19,531 nucleotides of DNA from NCBI GenBank assembly GCA_937917025.1, contig CALFSF010000447.1, forward strand, positions 1 through 19,531, written 5' to 3'. Under the pieces are notes generated by a model that saw only the letters and a program-made list of their open reading frames with translations, ran no database searches and was not told the origin of the DNA. Made by a program: the position numbers and the translations under genes. The DNA is from an uncultured Paraburkholderia sp. (GTDB taxonomy: Bacteria > Pseudomonadota > Gammaproteobacteria > Burkholderiales > Burkholderiaceae). Below, piece by piece: positions 8,378 to 15,923 of this stretch. Every line of letters starts with the position of its first letter. The first letter of the stretch is position 1.

Positions 8378-8497
8378 AACACGGAAATCACGCTGACCTG
8401 TATTTCAGAATATACGAGCCAATACTGGCGTCAAATCATTTTTTGTCGATACGGATGAGCGCACACGCATGGCGGTGCCTCCAACGTTACCAGGATC

Positions 8498-9040
8498 TCA
8501 TGACTTCGCTTTGGCAAGGATCGCCGGCGTATCGGGCGCGCCCATTTTGTTTGCGGCATCCAGTGACGTAAAGCCGCCCGAATCGCGCGCTTCAGGATTG
8601 GCGCCGTTCGCGATCAGCAGTTCGACGATTTCCGTGCGATTGAACATCGCGGCGATCATGAGCGCGGTGCGGCCATCGGGCGATGCGCCTTCGACATCCG
8701 CGCCATGCGCGAGCAATGTTTCAATGACGTTCCTGAATCCTTTAAACGCGGCCCCCGCAATCGGCGTCTGGCCATTGTCGTTGCGCAGATCGGGATCCGC
8801 GCCATGTTCCGCAAGCGTTCGTACTGCATCGGCGTGCCCGTGATACGCCGCGAGCATCAGCAGGCTGTCGCCTTTCTCGTTGCGAAGATTCGGCGGCACG
8901 CCTTTCTCGATCACGGCAGCGAGCGTGGCAGCGTCGCCGCGTCGTGCGAGGTCGAAGACTTCGCGTGCCACTTCGATGAGATCAGGGTCGATTTCGGTCG
9001 AGGGCTGTGACGTTGCGGATGAGTTGGGATGATCTGTCAA
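8498..9040 (-). CDS. Small ankyrin-repeat protein
   Basis: A 180-residue protein built almost wholly of ankyrin repeats. A degenerate first repeat covers about 26-53. Three clear 33-residue units follow at about 56-87 (SLLMLAAYHGHADAV), 89-120 (TPIAGAAFKGFRNVI) and 122-153 (TALMIAAMFNRTEIV), then a partial capping unit from 155. There is no signal peptide, so it is probably a cytoplasmic protein-binding scaffold; no partner is named by the neighbourhood. The start is TTG at 9040, preceded by GGAAGGAG with a 6-nt gap; no in-frame ATG lies near. Compact bacterial ankyrin proteins of this kind include Pseudomonas AnkB, linked to catalase activity, but no catalase gene is present here. It follows the TetR gene by 98 nt on the same strand and could be read through from it. 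Confidence 0.9.
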   Translation of the reverse strand: MTDHPNSSATSQPSTEIDPDLIEVAREVFDLARRGDAATLAAVIEKGVPPNLRNEKGDSLLMLAAYHGHADAVRTLAEHGADPDLRNDNGQTPIAGAAFKGFRNVIETLLAHGADVEGASPDGRTALMIAAMFNRTEIVELLIANGANPEARDSGGFTSLDAANKMGAPDTPAILAKAKS

Positions 9041-9046
9041 AGCGGG

Positions 9047-9054
9047 CTCCTTCC
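9047..9054 (-). promoter_or_regulatory. Strong Shine-Dalgarno for a TTG start
   Basis: GGAAGGAG on the minus strand, six bases before the TTG start of the ankyrin gene. Its strength and spacing justify the unusual start codon. Confidence 0.75.
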
Positions 9055-9063
9055 ATCAGGACA

Positions 9064-9078
9064 CGCCGCGAGGCGGCG
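9064..9078. repeat. Small GC-rich hairpin between the TetR and ankyrin genes
   Basis: CGCCGC (9064-9069) and GCGGCG (9073-9078) around GAG form a perfect 6-bp stem in the 98-bp spacer, just upstream of the ankyrin ribosome site on the minus strand. There is no T-run. It may terminate or dampen read-through, or be a chance GC-rich repeat. Confidence 0.35.
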
Positions 9079-9138
9079 CCGGGACTTCAGTCAGGATACG
9101 CATTTTGCGCGAAACCTGCGCACGGCGTGTCTCCGCCT

Positions 9139-9930
9139 TCAGGCCACACCCGTGCCTGCTTCCTTGCGCGTACGCCGCGTCACGGTCGCGGCTTTGTCGG
9201 GATGCCCCGCCTTGTGCGCCGCTTCGGCAGCCTCGAGTTGCCGCGTTGCCTCGCCCACCACATGGCGAAACTGTAGCAGCGCGCCCAGCGATGCGTCGGG
9301 CGGTTGCAGCGCCGACCATAGCACGTCGATCAGGCGGTCGGCGGTCGCGTCGATATCGATCCGGCGATTGACCAGCGTCGCGTCCCATAGCACATGTTCC
9401 ATGGGCCCGAACACCATCGAGCGCAACAGCCGCAGCGGCATATCCTGCCGGATCTGGCCGGTTTCCTGACCCAGCGCCAGCACGCGCATGAGCGGTGCCG
9501 TGTAACGGCGTTGCAGTTCAACCAGCGCCTCGCTGAGTTCGTGCTGACGCGCGCGGCCTTCCGATAGCACAAGCGAACACAGGCCGGTGCCGTTCACCAG
9601 CATCAGGCGAAGGTGCATTCGCACGATGAATGCGAACTGCTGGCGCACCGTGCCGTCGCGGGGCAGACCCGATTCGATGGCGTCGATGATCTCGTCATAC
9701 CAGTCCCCGATCACGCGGGCGCACAGTTCGCGTTTGCCGCGGAAATAGCTGAACACGGTGGCCTCGGAAATGCCGAGACGCTGTGCGATTTCAGACGTGG
9801 TAGCGCGCTCGTAGCCCTTCTCGGAGAAAACGCCACGCCCTGTCTGAAGGATTTCCTTCACACGCTGTTGTGACTTGCGCCCGGCCGGCTGGCGGCGCGA
9901 CGGAGGTAATTTGGCCTTCGGCACGGCCAT
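9139..9930 (-). CDS. liuQ: TetR family regulator, probable LiuQ-type repressor of leucine/isovalerate catabolism
   Basis: A 263-residue transcription factor. After a basic tail of about 20 residues comes a TetR_N domain whose helix-turn-helix (TSEIAQRLGISEATVFSYF, about 45-63) ends in the usual YFRGKREL. The rest is the helical ligand-binding and dimer domain. The gene is divergent from the isovaleryl-CoA dehydrogenase operon, and the shared spacer contains several dyads, one over the predicted -35 of that operon, so local repression relieved by an acyl-CoA intermediate is likely. Leucine-catabolism regulators in betaproteobacteria include a TetR type named LiuQ, unlike the MerR-type LiuR of other groups; assigning that name here rests on position. 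I chose ATG 9930; ATG 9981 would add 17 residues and neither has a strong ribosome site. The frame stays open much further upstream, but only as antisense of ivd. Confidence 0.85.
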   Translation of the reverse strand: MAVPKAKLPPSRRQPAGRKSQQRVKEILQTGRGVFSEKGYERATTSEIAQRLGISEATVFSYFRGKRELCARVIGDWYDEIIDAIESGLPRDGTVRQQFAFIVRMHLRLMLVNGTGLCSLVLSEGRARQHELSEALVELQRRYTAPLMRVLALGQETGQIRQDMPLRLLRSMVFGPMEHVLWDATLVNRRIDIDATADRLIDVLWSALQPPDASLGALLQFRHVVGEATRQLEAAEAAHKAGHPDKAATVTRRTRKEAGTGVA

Positions 9931-10197
9931 GATCTGAGTCCAGTTCAGTTTTAAGCGCTCGACGCGCGCGATGGAATCCATGTTAGCACGGCAGAATACG
10001 TCCGCAAGACGGATCTCAGGTAATTGAGCAAGGCTCAAAAAACATGTTGACGTATACGTAAATGTGGCGTGAAATTCGCCTTGAGCGGCCGCGACGCATG
10101 GATCATCATGAGAGCGGCCAGAAAGGATCGCTGAGCCCCGCTCAGAAAGCCGGCACGCCCAGCCAGGGCGGCCGCCACGGAATTCCAGGAGACATCC
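9931..10197. promoter_or_regulatory. Divergent control region between the TetR gene and ivd
   Basis: The 267-bp spacer holds, in order on the + strand, the inverted repeat TTGAGC-AAG-GCTCAA (10024-10038), the palindrome AACATGTT (10041-10048), and the near-perfect dyad TTgACGTATACGTaAA (10047-10062). The last covers the predicted -35 of the operon. A mid-promoter dyad is where a TetR repressor would act; binding itself is inferred. Confidence 0.6.
10047..10075 (+). promoter_or_regulatory. Predicted sigma-70 promoter of the ivd-mcc operon with overlapping dyad
   Basis: TTGACG at 10047-10052 (five of six to consensus) and TGAAAT at 10070-10075 (four of six) are separated by exactly 17 bp. The dyad ACGTATACGT (10050-10059) overlaps the -35. 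The leader to ATG 10198 would be about 115 nt. Confidence 0.5.
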
Positions 10198-11379
10198 ATG
10201 ACGCATCTGCCCGGTTTGCAGTTTCCGCTTGGTGAAGAAATTGAAATGCTGCGCGACAGCATTGCAGGGTTCGCCGCTAAAGAAATCGCTCCGCGTGCCG
10301 CGGAAATCGACCGCACCGACCAGTTCCCGATGGACCTGTGGCGCAAATTCGGCGATCTCGGCGTGCTGGGCATGACGGTCTCCGAGGAATACGGCGGCGC
10401 GAACATGGGCTACACGGCTCATATGGTCGCGATGGAGGAGATCTCGCGCGCGTCGGCTTCGGTGGGCCTGTCGTACGGCGCGCATTCCAACCTCTGCGTG
10501 AACCAGATTCACCGCAACGGCACCGAAGCGCAAAAGCGCAAATACCTGCCGAAGCTGCTATCGGGCGAACACGTCGGCGCGCTTGCGATGAGCGAGCCGA
10601 ACGCGGGCTCGGACGTGGTCAGCATGAAACTGCGCGCCGAAAAGAAAGGCGACCGCTACGTGCTGAACGGCACGAAGATGTGGATCACCAACGGCCCCGA
10701 TTGCGACACGCTCGTGGTCTACGCAAAGACCGATGTCGAAGCGGGCTCGCGTGGCATTACCGCGTTTATCGTCGAGAAGGGCATGAAGGGTTTTTCGGTT
10801 GCGCAGAAGCTCGACAAGCTCGGCATGCGTGGCTCGCACACCGGCGAACTCGTATTCGAAAACGTCGAGGTGCCGGAAGAAAACATTCTGGGGCAGCTGA
10901 ACGGCGGCGTGAAAGTGCTGATGAGCGGGCTCGATTACGAGCGTGCGGTGCTGGCGGGTGGCCCGACGGGCATCATGGTCGCGGTGATGGATTCGGTCGT
11001 GCCGTATATCCACGATCGCAAGCAGTTCGGTCAGTCGATCGGAGAATTCCAGCTGATCCAGGGCAAGGTAGCGGATCTGTACACCACGTTGCAGGCGTGC
11101 CGTGCGTATCTGTACGCGGTGGGCCGCCAGCTCGACACGATCGGCTCGGAACACGTGCGCCAGGTACGCAAGGATTGCGCGGGCGTGATTCTTTACACGG
11201 CTGAAAAGGCGACGTGGATGGCCGGCGAGGCGATCCAGATTCTGGGCGGCAACGGCTACATCAACGAATATCCGGTGGGACGTCTGTGGCGCGATGCGAA
11301 GCTCTACGAAATCGGCGCGGGGACGAGCGAGATCCGTCGCATGCTGATCGGCCGCGAGCTGTTCGCGGAGACGATGTAA
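10198..11379 (+). CDS. ivd: Isovaleryl-CoA dehydrogenase
   Basis: A 393-residue FAD-dependent acyl-CoA dehydrogenase that oxidises isovaleryl-CoA to 3-methylcrotonyl-CoA in leucine degradation, passing electrons to ETF. The family signatures are present: AMSEPNAGSD in the FAD-contacting middle domain, WITNGPD after it, and RDAKLYEIGAGTSEIRR at the C-terminus. The catalytic base is E248 in GLDYERAVLAGGP; a glutamate at this helix-G position is characteristic of isovaleryl-CoA dehydrogenase and differs from the medium- and short-chain enzymes, so the substrate call is well supported. The length equals the family norm. AGGAG lies six bases before ATG 10198. This is the first gene of a four-gene operon whose next members carry out the following steps. 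The synonym in liu nomenclature is liuA. Confidence 0.96.
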   Translation: MTHLPGLQFPLGEEIEMLRDSIAGFAAKEIAPRAAEIDRTDQFPMDLWRKFGDLGVLGMTVSEEYGGANMGYTAHMVAMEEISRASASVGLSYGAHSNLCVNQIHRNGTEAQKRKYLPKLLSGEHVGALAMSEPNAGSDVVSMKLRAEKKGDRYVLNGTKMWITNGPDCDTLVVYAKTDVEAGSRGITAFIVEKGMKGFSVAQKLDKLGMRGSHTGELVFENVEVPEENILGQLNGGVKVLMSGLDYERAVLAGGPTGIMVAVMDSVVPYIHDRKQFGQSIGEFQLIQGKVADLYTTLQACRAYLYAVGRQLDTIGSEHVRQVRKDCAGVILYTAEKATWMAGEAIQILGGNGYINEYPVGRLWRDAKLYEIGAGTSEIRRMLIGRELFAETM

Positions 11380-11412
11380 GTCTGCCCACGCGCCGAAACG
11401 GAGAACCACGCG

Positions 11413-13020
11413 ATGCCGATCATAGAAACCAAACTGAATCCGCGCTCGGACGATTTCCGCGCGAACGTCGCGGCGCTGGAGGCGCTGGTTGCCGATCTGA
11501 AGGCAAAGGTCGCGGCACTTTCGCTGGGCGGCGGCGCTGCCGCACGTGAGAAGCACGTCGCGCGCGGCAAGTTGCTGCCGCGCGAGCGCATCGCGCAACT
11601 GCTCGATCCAGGCACACCGTTTCTCGAGCTGTCGCAACTCGCGGCGTTCGGCATGTACAACAACGATGCGCCGGGCGCCGGTGTCATCACGGGCATCGGG
11701 CGCATTGCCGGGCAGGAATGCGTGATCGTCTGCAACGACGCGACGGTCAAGGGCGGCACGTACTACCCGGTTACGGTCAAGAAACACGTGCGCGCGCAGG
11801 AAATCGCCGCGGAAAACCACTTGCCGTGCGTGTATCTCGTCGACTCGGGTGGCGCGAATCTGCCTAACCAGGACGACGTGTTTCCGGATCGCGATCACTT
11901 CGGCCGCATTTTCTATAACCAGGCGAATCTTTCGGCTGAAGGCATTCCGCAGATCGCGGTCGTGATGGGCTCGTGCACGGCAGGGGGCGCCTATGTGCCC
12001 GCGATGAGCGACGAGTCGATCATTGTCAGGAATCAGGGCACGATTTTTCTCGGCGGTCCGCCGCTCGTGAAGGCCGCAACAGGTGAAGTGGTGAGCGCCG
12101 AGGATCTTGGCGGCGGGGACGTGCATACGCGTCTGTCCGGCGTCGTCGATCATCTTGCGCAAAACGACGCGCATGCGCTCGCGATTGCACGCAGCATCGT
12201 CGGCAATCTGAACCGCACGAAGCAGCCGCCCGTCGCGCTGCGCGAGCCAAAGCCGCCGCGCTACGACGTCACGAGCATGTATGGCGTGATTCCCGTCGAC
12301 ACGCGCAAGCCGTTCGATATCCGCGAGGTGATCGCGCGTGTCGTCGACGATTCCGCGTTCGACGAATTCAAGGCCCGCTATGGCACCACGCTCGTTTGCG
12401 GCTTCGCGCATATCTGGGGACACCCCGTCGGCATCATCGCGAACAACGGCATCCTGTTTTCCGAATCCGCGCTCAAGGGCGCGCACTTCATCGAACTGTG
12501 CTGCCAGCGCAAGATTCCGCTTGTGTTCCTGCAAAACATCACAGGCTTCATGGTGGGCCGCAAGTACGAGAACGAAGGCATCGCGCGCAACGGCGCGAAG
12601 ATGGTGACGGCGGTGGCAACCGCGAAGGTGCCCAAGTTCACGGTGATTATCGGCGGCTCGTTTGGCGCGGGGAATTACGGCATGTGTGGCCGCGCGTATT
12701 CGCCGCGTTTTCTGTGGATGTGGCCCAACGCGCGCATTTCCGTGATGGGCGGCGAGCAGGCCGCGTCCGTTCTCGCAACCGTCAAGCGCGATGGCATCGA
12801 AGGCAAGGGCGGCACGTGGACAGCGGAACAGGAAGAAGCGTTCAAGCAGCCGATCCGCGAGCAGTACGAGCATCAGGGTCATCCGTATTACGCGAGCGCG
12901 CGCCTGTGGGATGACGGCGTGATCGATCCGGCGCAGACGCGCGACGTGCTGGGTCTGGGGCTGTCGGCTTCGACGAATGCGCCGATCGGGGACACGCGTT
13001 TCGGCGTGTTCAGAATGTGA
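11413..13020 (+). CDS. mccB: Methylcrotonyl-CoA carboxylase beta (carboxyltransferase) subunit
   Basis: A 535-residue carboxyltransferase subunit that moves the carboxyl group from carboxybiotin on the alpha subunit to 3-methylcrotonyl-CoA, giving 3-methylglutaconyl-CoA. It is a fusion of two crotonase-fold halves. The N-half has DSGGANLPNQDDVFPD (from D144) and the glycine-rich GSCTAGGAYVP (from G186). The C-half has GGSFGAGNYGMCGRAYSPRF (from G414). The SGGANLPNQDDVFPD block is typical of MccB rather than propionyl- or acetyl-CoA carboxyltransferases. ATG 11413 follows GGAGA and lies 33 nt after ivd. The gene ends 23 nt before the hydratase start. The liu synonym is liuB. Confidence 0.96.
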   Translation: MPIIETKLNPRSDDFRANVAALEALVADLKAKVAALSLGGGAAAREKHVARGKLLPRERIAQLLDPGTPFLELSQLAAFGMYNNDAPGAGVITGIGRIAGQECVIVCNDATVKGGTYYPVTVKKHVRAQEIAAENHLPCVYLVDSGGANLPNQDDVFPDRDHFGRIFYNQANLSAEGIPQIAVVMGSCTAGGAYVPAMSDESIIVRNQGTIFLGGPPLVKAATGEVVSAEDLGGGDVHTRLSGVVDHLAQNDAHALAIARSIVGNLNRTKQPPVALREPKPPRYDVTSMYGVIPVDTRKPFDIREVIARVVDDSAFDEFKARYGTTLVCGFAHIWGHPVGIIANNGILFSESALKGAHFIELCCQRKIPLVFLQNITGFMVGRKYENEGIARNGAKMVTAVATAKVPKFTVIIGGSFGAGNYGMCGRAYSPRFLWMWPNARISVMGGEQAASVLATVKRDGIEGKGGTWTAEQEEAFKQPIREQYEHQGHPYYASARLWDDGVIDPAQTRDVLGLGLSASTNAPIGDTRFGVFRM

Positions 13021-13043
13021 CACACGCGAAGGAGTCCGGCAGC

Positions 13044-13829
13044 ATGCAATCCGATCATGTGGACGTCGCGTTTGCCGCCCAGGTGGCGACCGTGACGCTG
13101 AATCGCCCCGATGTGCGCAACGCGTTCAACGAAGCGATGATCGCTGAACTGACCGACGTGTTCGAATCGATGGGCGAACGGCAGGACGTGCGCGCGGTCG
13201 TGCTGGCCGCGAACGGCAAGGCGTTTTGCGCGGGCGCCGACCTGAACTGGATGAAGAAGATGGCGGCCTTCTCGGATGACGAGAACCGCGCCGACGCGAT
13301 GCGTCTCGCGAACATGCTCTACGCGATCTGGCGCTGCCCGCAGCCCGTGATCGCGCGCGTGAGCGGCGATGCGTACGCCGGCGGGATGGGGCTGATCGCC
13401 GCGTGCGACATCGTGGTGGCGGTCGATGCGGCACGCTTCTGCCTGTCCGAGGCGCGTCTTGGCCTGATTCCCGCGACGATCGCGCCGTATGTGATCCGCG
13501 CCCTGGGCGAGCAGGCTTCGCGCCGCTACTTCACGACGGCCGAGCAGTTCGACTGCGCGACCGGGTTGCGGCTCGGACTGGTGAGCGAAATGGTGGCCGC
13601 AGAGCGGCTTGATGCAACCGTGCAGCAGATCGTGGAGACGCTGGTTGCAAACAGCCCGCACGCGGTACGCGAGTGCAAACGGCTCGTGCAGGACGTGGCG
13701 GGCCGCGCGCTCGACACCGCATTGATCGAAGACACCGCGGCGCGAATTGCACGCGTACGGGCAAGCGAGGAAGGCCGCGAAGGTGTTGCGTCGTTCCTTG
13801 AAAAGCGCGCGCCTGCATGGCGTACCTGA
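13044..13829 (+). CDS. liuC: Methylglutaconyl-CoA hydratase (enoyl-CoA hydratase family)
   Basis: A 261-residue crotonase-fold protein, expected to hydrate 3-methylglutaconyl-CoA to HMG-CoA. NGKAFCAGADLNWMKKMA (about 58-73) forms the first oxyanion-hole strand, and YAGGMGLIAACD (about 111-122) the second. The acidic residue kept is E136 in LSEARLGLIPATIAPYV. The position of the other crotonase glutamate, in the block before ACD, is a glycine here; related LiuC proteins as I recall them also lack it. NWMKKMA and PATIAPYVIRALGE separate this type from FadB-like or PaaF-like hydratases. I start it at ATG 13044, after AAGGAG; a GTG at 13017 overlapping the mccB stop is open but has no ribosome site. 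It lies between the two carboxylase subunit genes, as in other liu operons. Confidence 0.93.
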   Translation: MQSDHVDVAFAAQVATVTLNRPDVRNAFNEAMIAELTDVFESMGERQDVRAVVLAANGKAFCAGADLNWMKKMAAFSDDENRADAMRLANMLYAIWRCPQPVIARVSGDAYAGGMGLIAACDIVVAVDAARFCLSEARLGLIPATIAPYVIRALGEQASRRYFTTAEQFDCATGLRLGLVSEMVAAERLDATVQQIVETLVANSPHAVRECKRLVQDVAGRALDTALIEDTAARIARVRASEEGREGVASFLEKRAPAWRT

Positions 13830-13896
13830 TGCAACGAACGCATGCGCCGTGTGCGCGATGCGCAGCATAAAGAACAGCCCGGGAGCGAGACACCTC

Positions 13897-15909
13897 ATGT
13901 TCAACAAGATCCTGATTGCAAACCGGGGCGAGATTGCGTGCCGCGTCGCGGCGACCTGCAGGCGCCTCGGCATCGTGAGCGTCGCGGTGTATTCCGATGC
14001 AGACGCGAACGCAAAACACGTTTTCGCGTGCGACGAGGCGGTTCATATCGGCGGATCGACGGTGGCGGAAAGCTATCTGCGCATCGAACGCATCATCGAG
14101 GCCGCGCGTGCGACGGACGCGCAGGCGGTGCATCCCGGCTACGGCTTCCTGTCGGAAAACGAGGATTTCGCGCATGCGTGCGAGAAGGCTGGCATCGTAT
14201 TTATCGGACCGCCGGTCAGTGCGATTGCCGCGATGGGCTCGAAGGCGGCGGCGAAGGCGCTGATGCATTCAGCCGCCGTGCCGCTTGTGCCGGGTTATCA
14301 CGGCTACGATCAGGACGCGGCGCTGCTGCATGGCGAGGCCGATTCGATCGGCTATCCGGTGCTGCTCAAAGCGAGCGCGGGCGGTGGCGGGAAAGGCATG
14401 CGCGTGGTCGAGCGTAGCGAGGATTTCGCGGCGGCGCTGGCGTCATGCAAGCGCGAAGCGGCGAGCAGCTTCGGCAACGATCGCGTGCTGATCGAAAAGT
14501 ATCTGATGCGGCCACGGCACGTCGAAGTGCAGGTTTTCGCGGATACGCAGGGCGGTGCGGTATGGTTGTTCGACCGCGACTGCTCGGTGCAGCGCCGCCA
14601 TCAGAAAGTGCTTGAAGAAGCGCCCGCGCCGGGGCTCGACTCGTCGTTGCGTGTTGCGATGGGCCAGGCGGCGGTGGCCGCGGCGCGCGCGGTGAATTAC
14701 GTCGGTGCGGGCACCGTCGAATTCATCATGACCGGCGACGCGTTCTATTTCATGGAAATGAACACGCGCCTGCAGGTCGAACATCCGGTCACGGAGATGG
14801 TGACGGGCCTCGATCTTGTCGAGTGGCAACTGCGCGTTGCGTCAGGCGAACCGTTGCCGCTGACGCAGGACGAATTGCGCGTCGACGGTCATGCGATCGA
14901 GGCGCGCATCTACGCGGAAAATCCGGCGCGCGGTTTCCTGCCTTCGACGGGTACGCTCAAGCATCTGCGGATGCCTGCTGGTGTCGAGTTCACGCTCGGC
15001 GACGCGGCGGGCAGCCGCGCGGCAGTGCGCATCGATAGCGGCGTGCGCGAAGGCGACACGATTACGCCGTTCTACGATCCGATGATCGCGAAGCTGATCG
15101 TGCATGGTGCGACACGCGAGGAAGCGCTCGCCCGGATGAACCGGGCGTTGCGCGAATGCGAGGTGGTCGGTCCGCATACGAACGTCGAATTCCTGCAACG
15201 GATCGTGACGAGCGAACCGTTTTCATCGGCGGATCTCGACACGGGGTTGATCGAGCGTCATCACGAAGCGCTTTTTGCGCCGCTGCAAAAACCGCTCAAG
15301 GAAGCGCTCGCGCTGGCGTGCGGTGCATTGCTGACGCGCGAGGGCGATGCTGCGGATGGCGCGTCGCCGTGGGATGCGCTGTCGCACTGGCGCCTGAATG
15401 GCGGCTATGCGCAAAAGCTTTCATGGCGCGACGTCGACCGCGACGCGGCATTTTCCGCCACGTTCGCGCGCGACGGCGACACGCAGACGCTCGATCATGC
15501 CGGCCAGTGCGACAGCTTCACATGGTGGCGCGGCGAAAGCGCGCATGAGTTCGGCGCGACGATTGGCGATTCACGCGTCACGGGGCGCGTGTTTATCGAT
15601 GGCGATGTTTTCCATGTGTTTTGCCGCGGCTTCGCGGTTGCATTCGAGTGGCAGAACCTGCTTGCCCACGCGGCCGATGTCGAACACGGCGAAGGCAGGC
15701 TGACCGCGCCGATGCCTGGCAAGGTGATCGCCGTGCTGGTCGAGCCGGGGACGGTGGTGGAAAAGGGCGCGCCGCTTATCGTGATGGAAGCGATGAAGAT
15801 GGAGCACACCATTGGCGCACCCGCGGCGGGCACGGTCGCGGAAGTGTTGTATGCGGTGGGCGATCAGGTGGCCGACGGCGCGCAGTTGCTGGTGATGGAA
15901 GTGGGCTGA
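13897..15909 (+). CDS. mccA: Methylcrotonyl-CoA carboxylase alpha subunit (biotin carboxylase plus biotin carrier)
   Basis: A 670-residue biotin-dependent carboxylase subunit. It carboxylates its own biotin with ATP and bicarbonate, then hands the group to MccB. The biotin carboxylase N-domain begins at FNKILIANRGEIACR. The ATP-grasp glycine loop is GGGGKGM (G162-M168), followed by the DCSVQRRHQK and EMNTRLQVEHPVTE active-site blocks. After a BT-type linker, the biotinyl domain ends the protein with EAMKMEH, whose biotin-accepting lysine is K634. The length is normal for MccA. ATG 13897 has GGGAG 11 nt upstream, a little far; the frame stays open to 13747 inside liuC, but that extension is out-of-frame hydratase sequence. 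It is the last gene of the operon, 67 nt after liuC, and meets a convergent gene after 14 bp. The liu synonym is liuD. Confidence 0.96.
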   Translation: MFNKILIANRGEIACRVAATCRRLGIVSVAVYSDADANAKHVFACDEAVHIGGSTVAESYLRIERIIEAARATDAQAVHPGYGFLSENEDFAHACEKAGIVFIGPPVSAIAAMGSKAAAKALMHSAAVPLVPGYHGYDQDAALLHGEADSIGYPVLLKASAGGGGKGMRVVERSEDFAAALASCKREAASSFGNDRVLIEKYLMRPRHVEVQVFADTQGGAVWLFDRDCSVQRRHQKVLEEAPAPGLDSSLRVAMGQAAVAAARAVNYVGAGTVEFIMTGDAFYFMEMNTRLQVEHPVTEMVTGLDLVEWQLRVASGEPLPLTQDELRVDGHAIEARIYAENPARGFLPSTGTLKHLRMPAGVEFTLGDAAGSRAAVRIDSGVREGDTITPFYDPMIAKLIVHGATREEALARMNRALRECEVVGPHTNVEFLQRIVTSEPFSSADLDTGLIERHHEALFAPLQKPLKEALALACGALLTREGDAADGASPWDALSHWRLNGGYAQKLSWRDVDRDAAFSATFARDGDTQTLDHAGQCDSFTWWRGESAHEFGATIGDSRVTGRVFIDGDVFHVFCRGFAVAFEWQNLLAHAADVEHGEGRLTAPMPGKVIAVLVEPGTVVEKGAPLIVMEAMKMEHTIGAPAAGTVAEVLYAVGDQVADGAQLLVMEVG

Positions 15910-15923
15910 CGTCGTGTGCCGGA

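Larger units (their letters stand above)
7652..8497. other. Gap of about 850 bp without a convincing gene
   Basis: Frames of up to 206 codons exist on both strands (for example 7666-8286 +, 8005-8280 -), but their translations are low-complexity and rich in Arg, Ser and Ala. None has a good ribosome site or family resemblance. The region presumably carries the leader and promoter of the glutamine-synthetase gene. It holds a short tandem repeat (about 7949-7970) and two overlapping hairpins (8331-8377). No puuD-like amidotransferase remnant is visible. Confidence 0.55.

Noticed and set aside
8418..8444. GCCA-ATAC-TGGC followed by a run of six T as an intrinsic terminator on the plus strand.
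   Set aside because: The stem is only four base pairs, the T-run starts about ten bases later, and no plus-strand gene precedes it.
9931..10533. A 200-residue N-terminal extension of the TetR protein.
   Set aside because: It runs through the divergent promoter region and antisense to ivd. TetR proteins begin just before the helix-turn-helix, as they would from ATG 9930.
10558..13023. An 821-codon open frame on the minus strand opposite ivd and mccB.
   Set aside because: It is exactly antisense to two well-identified enzymes. Its His/Arg/Ala-rich translation has no domain, and long antisense frames are normal in GC-rich genes with third-position G/C.
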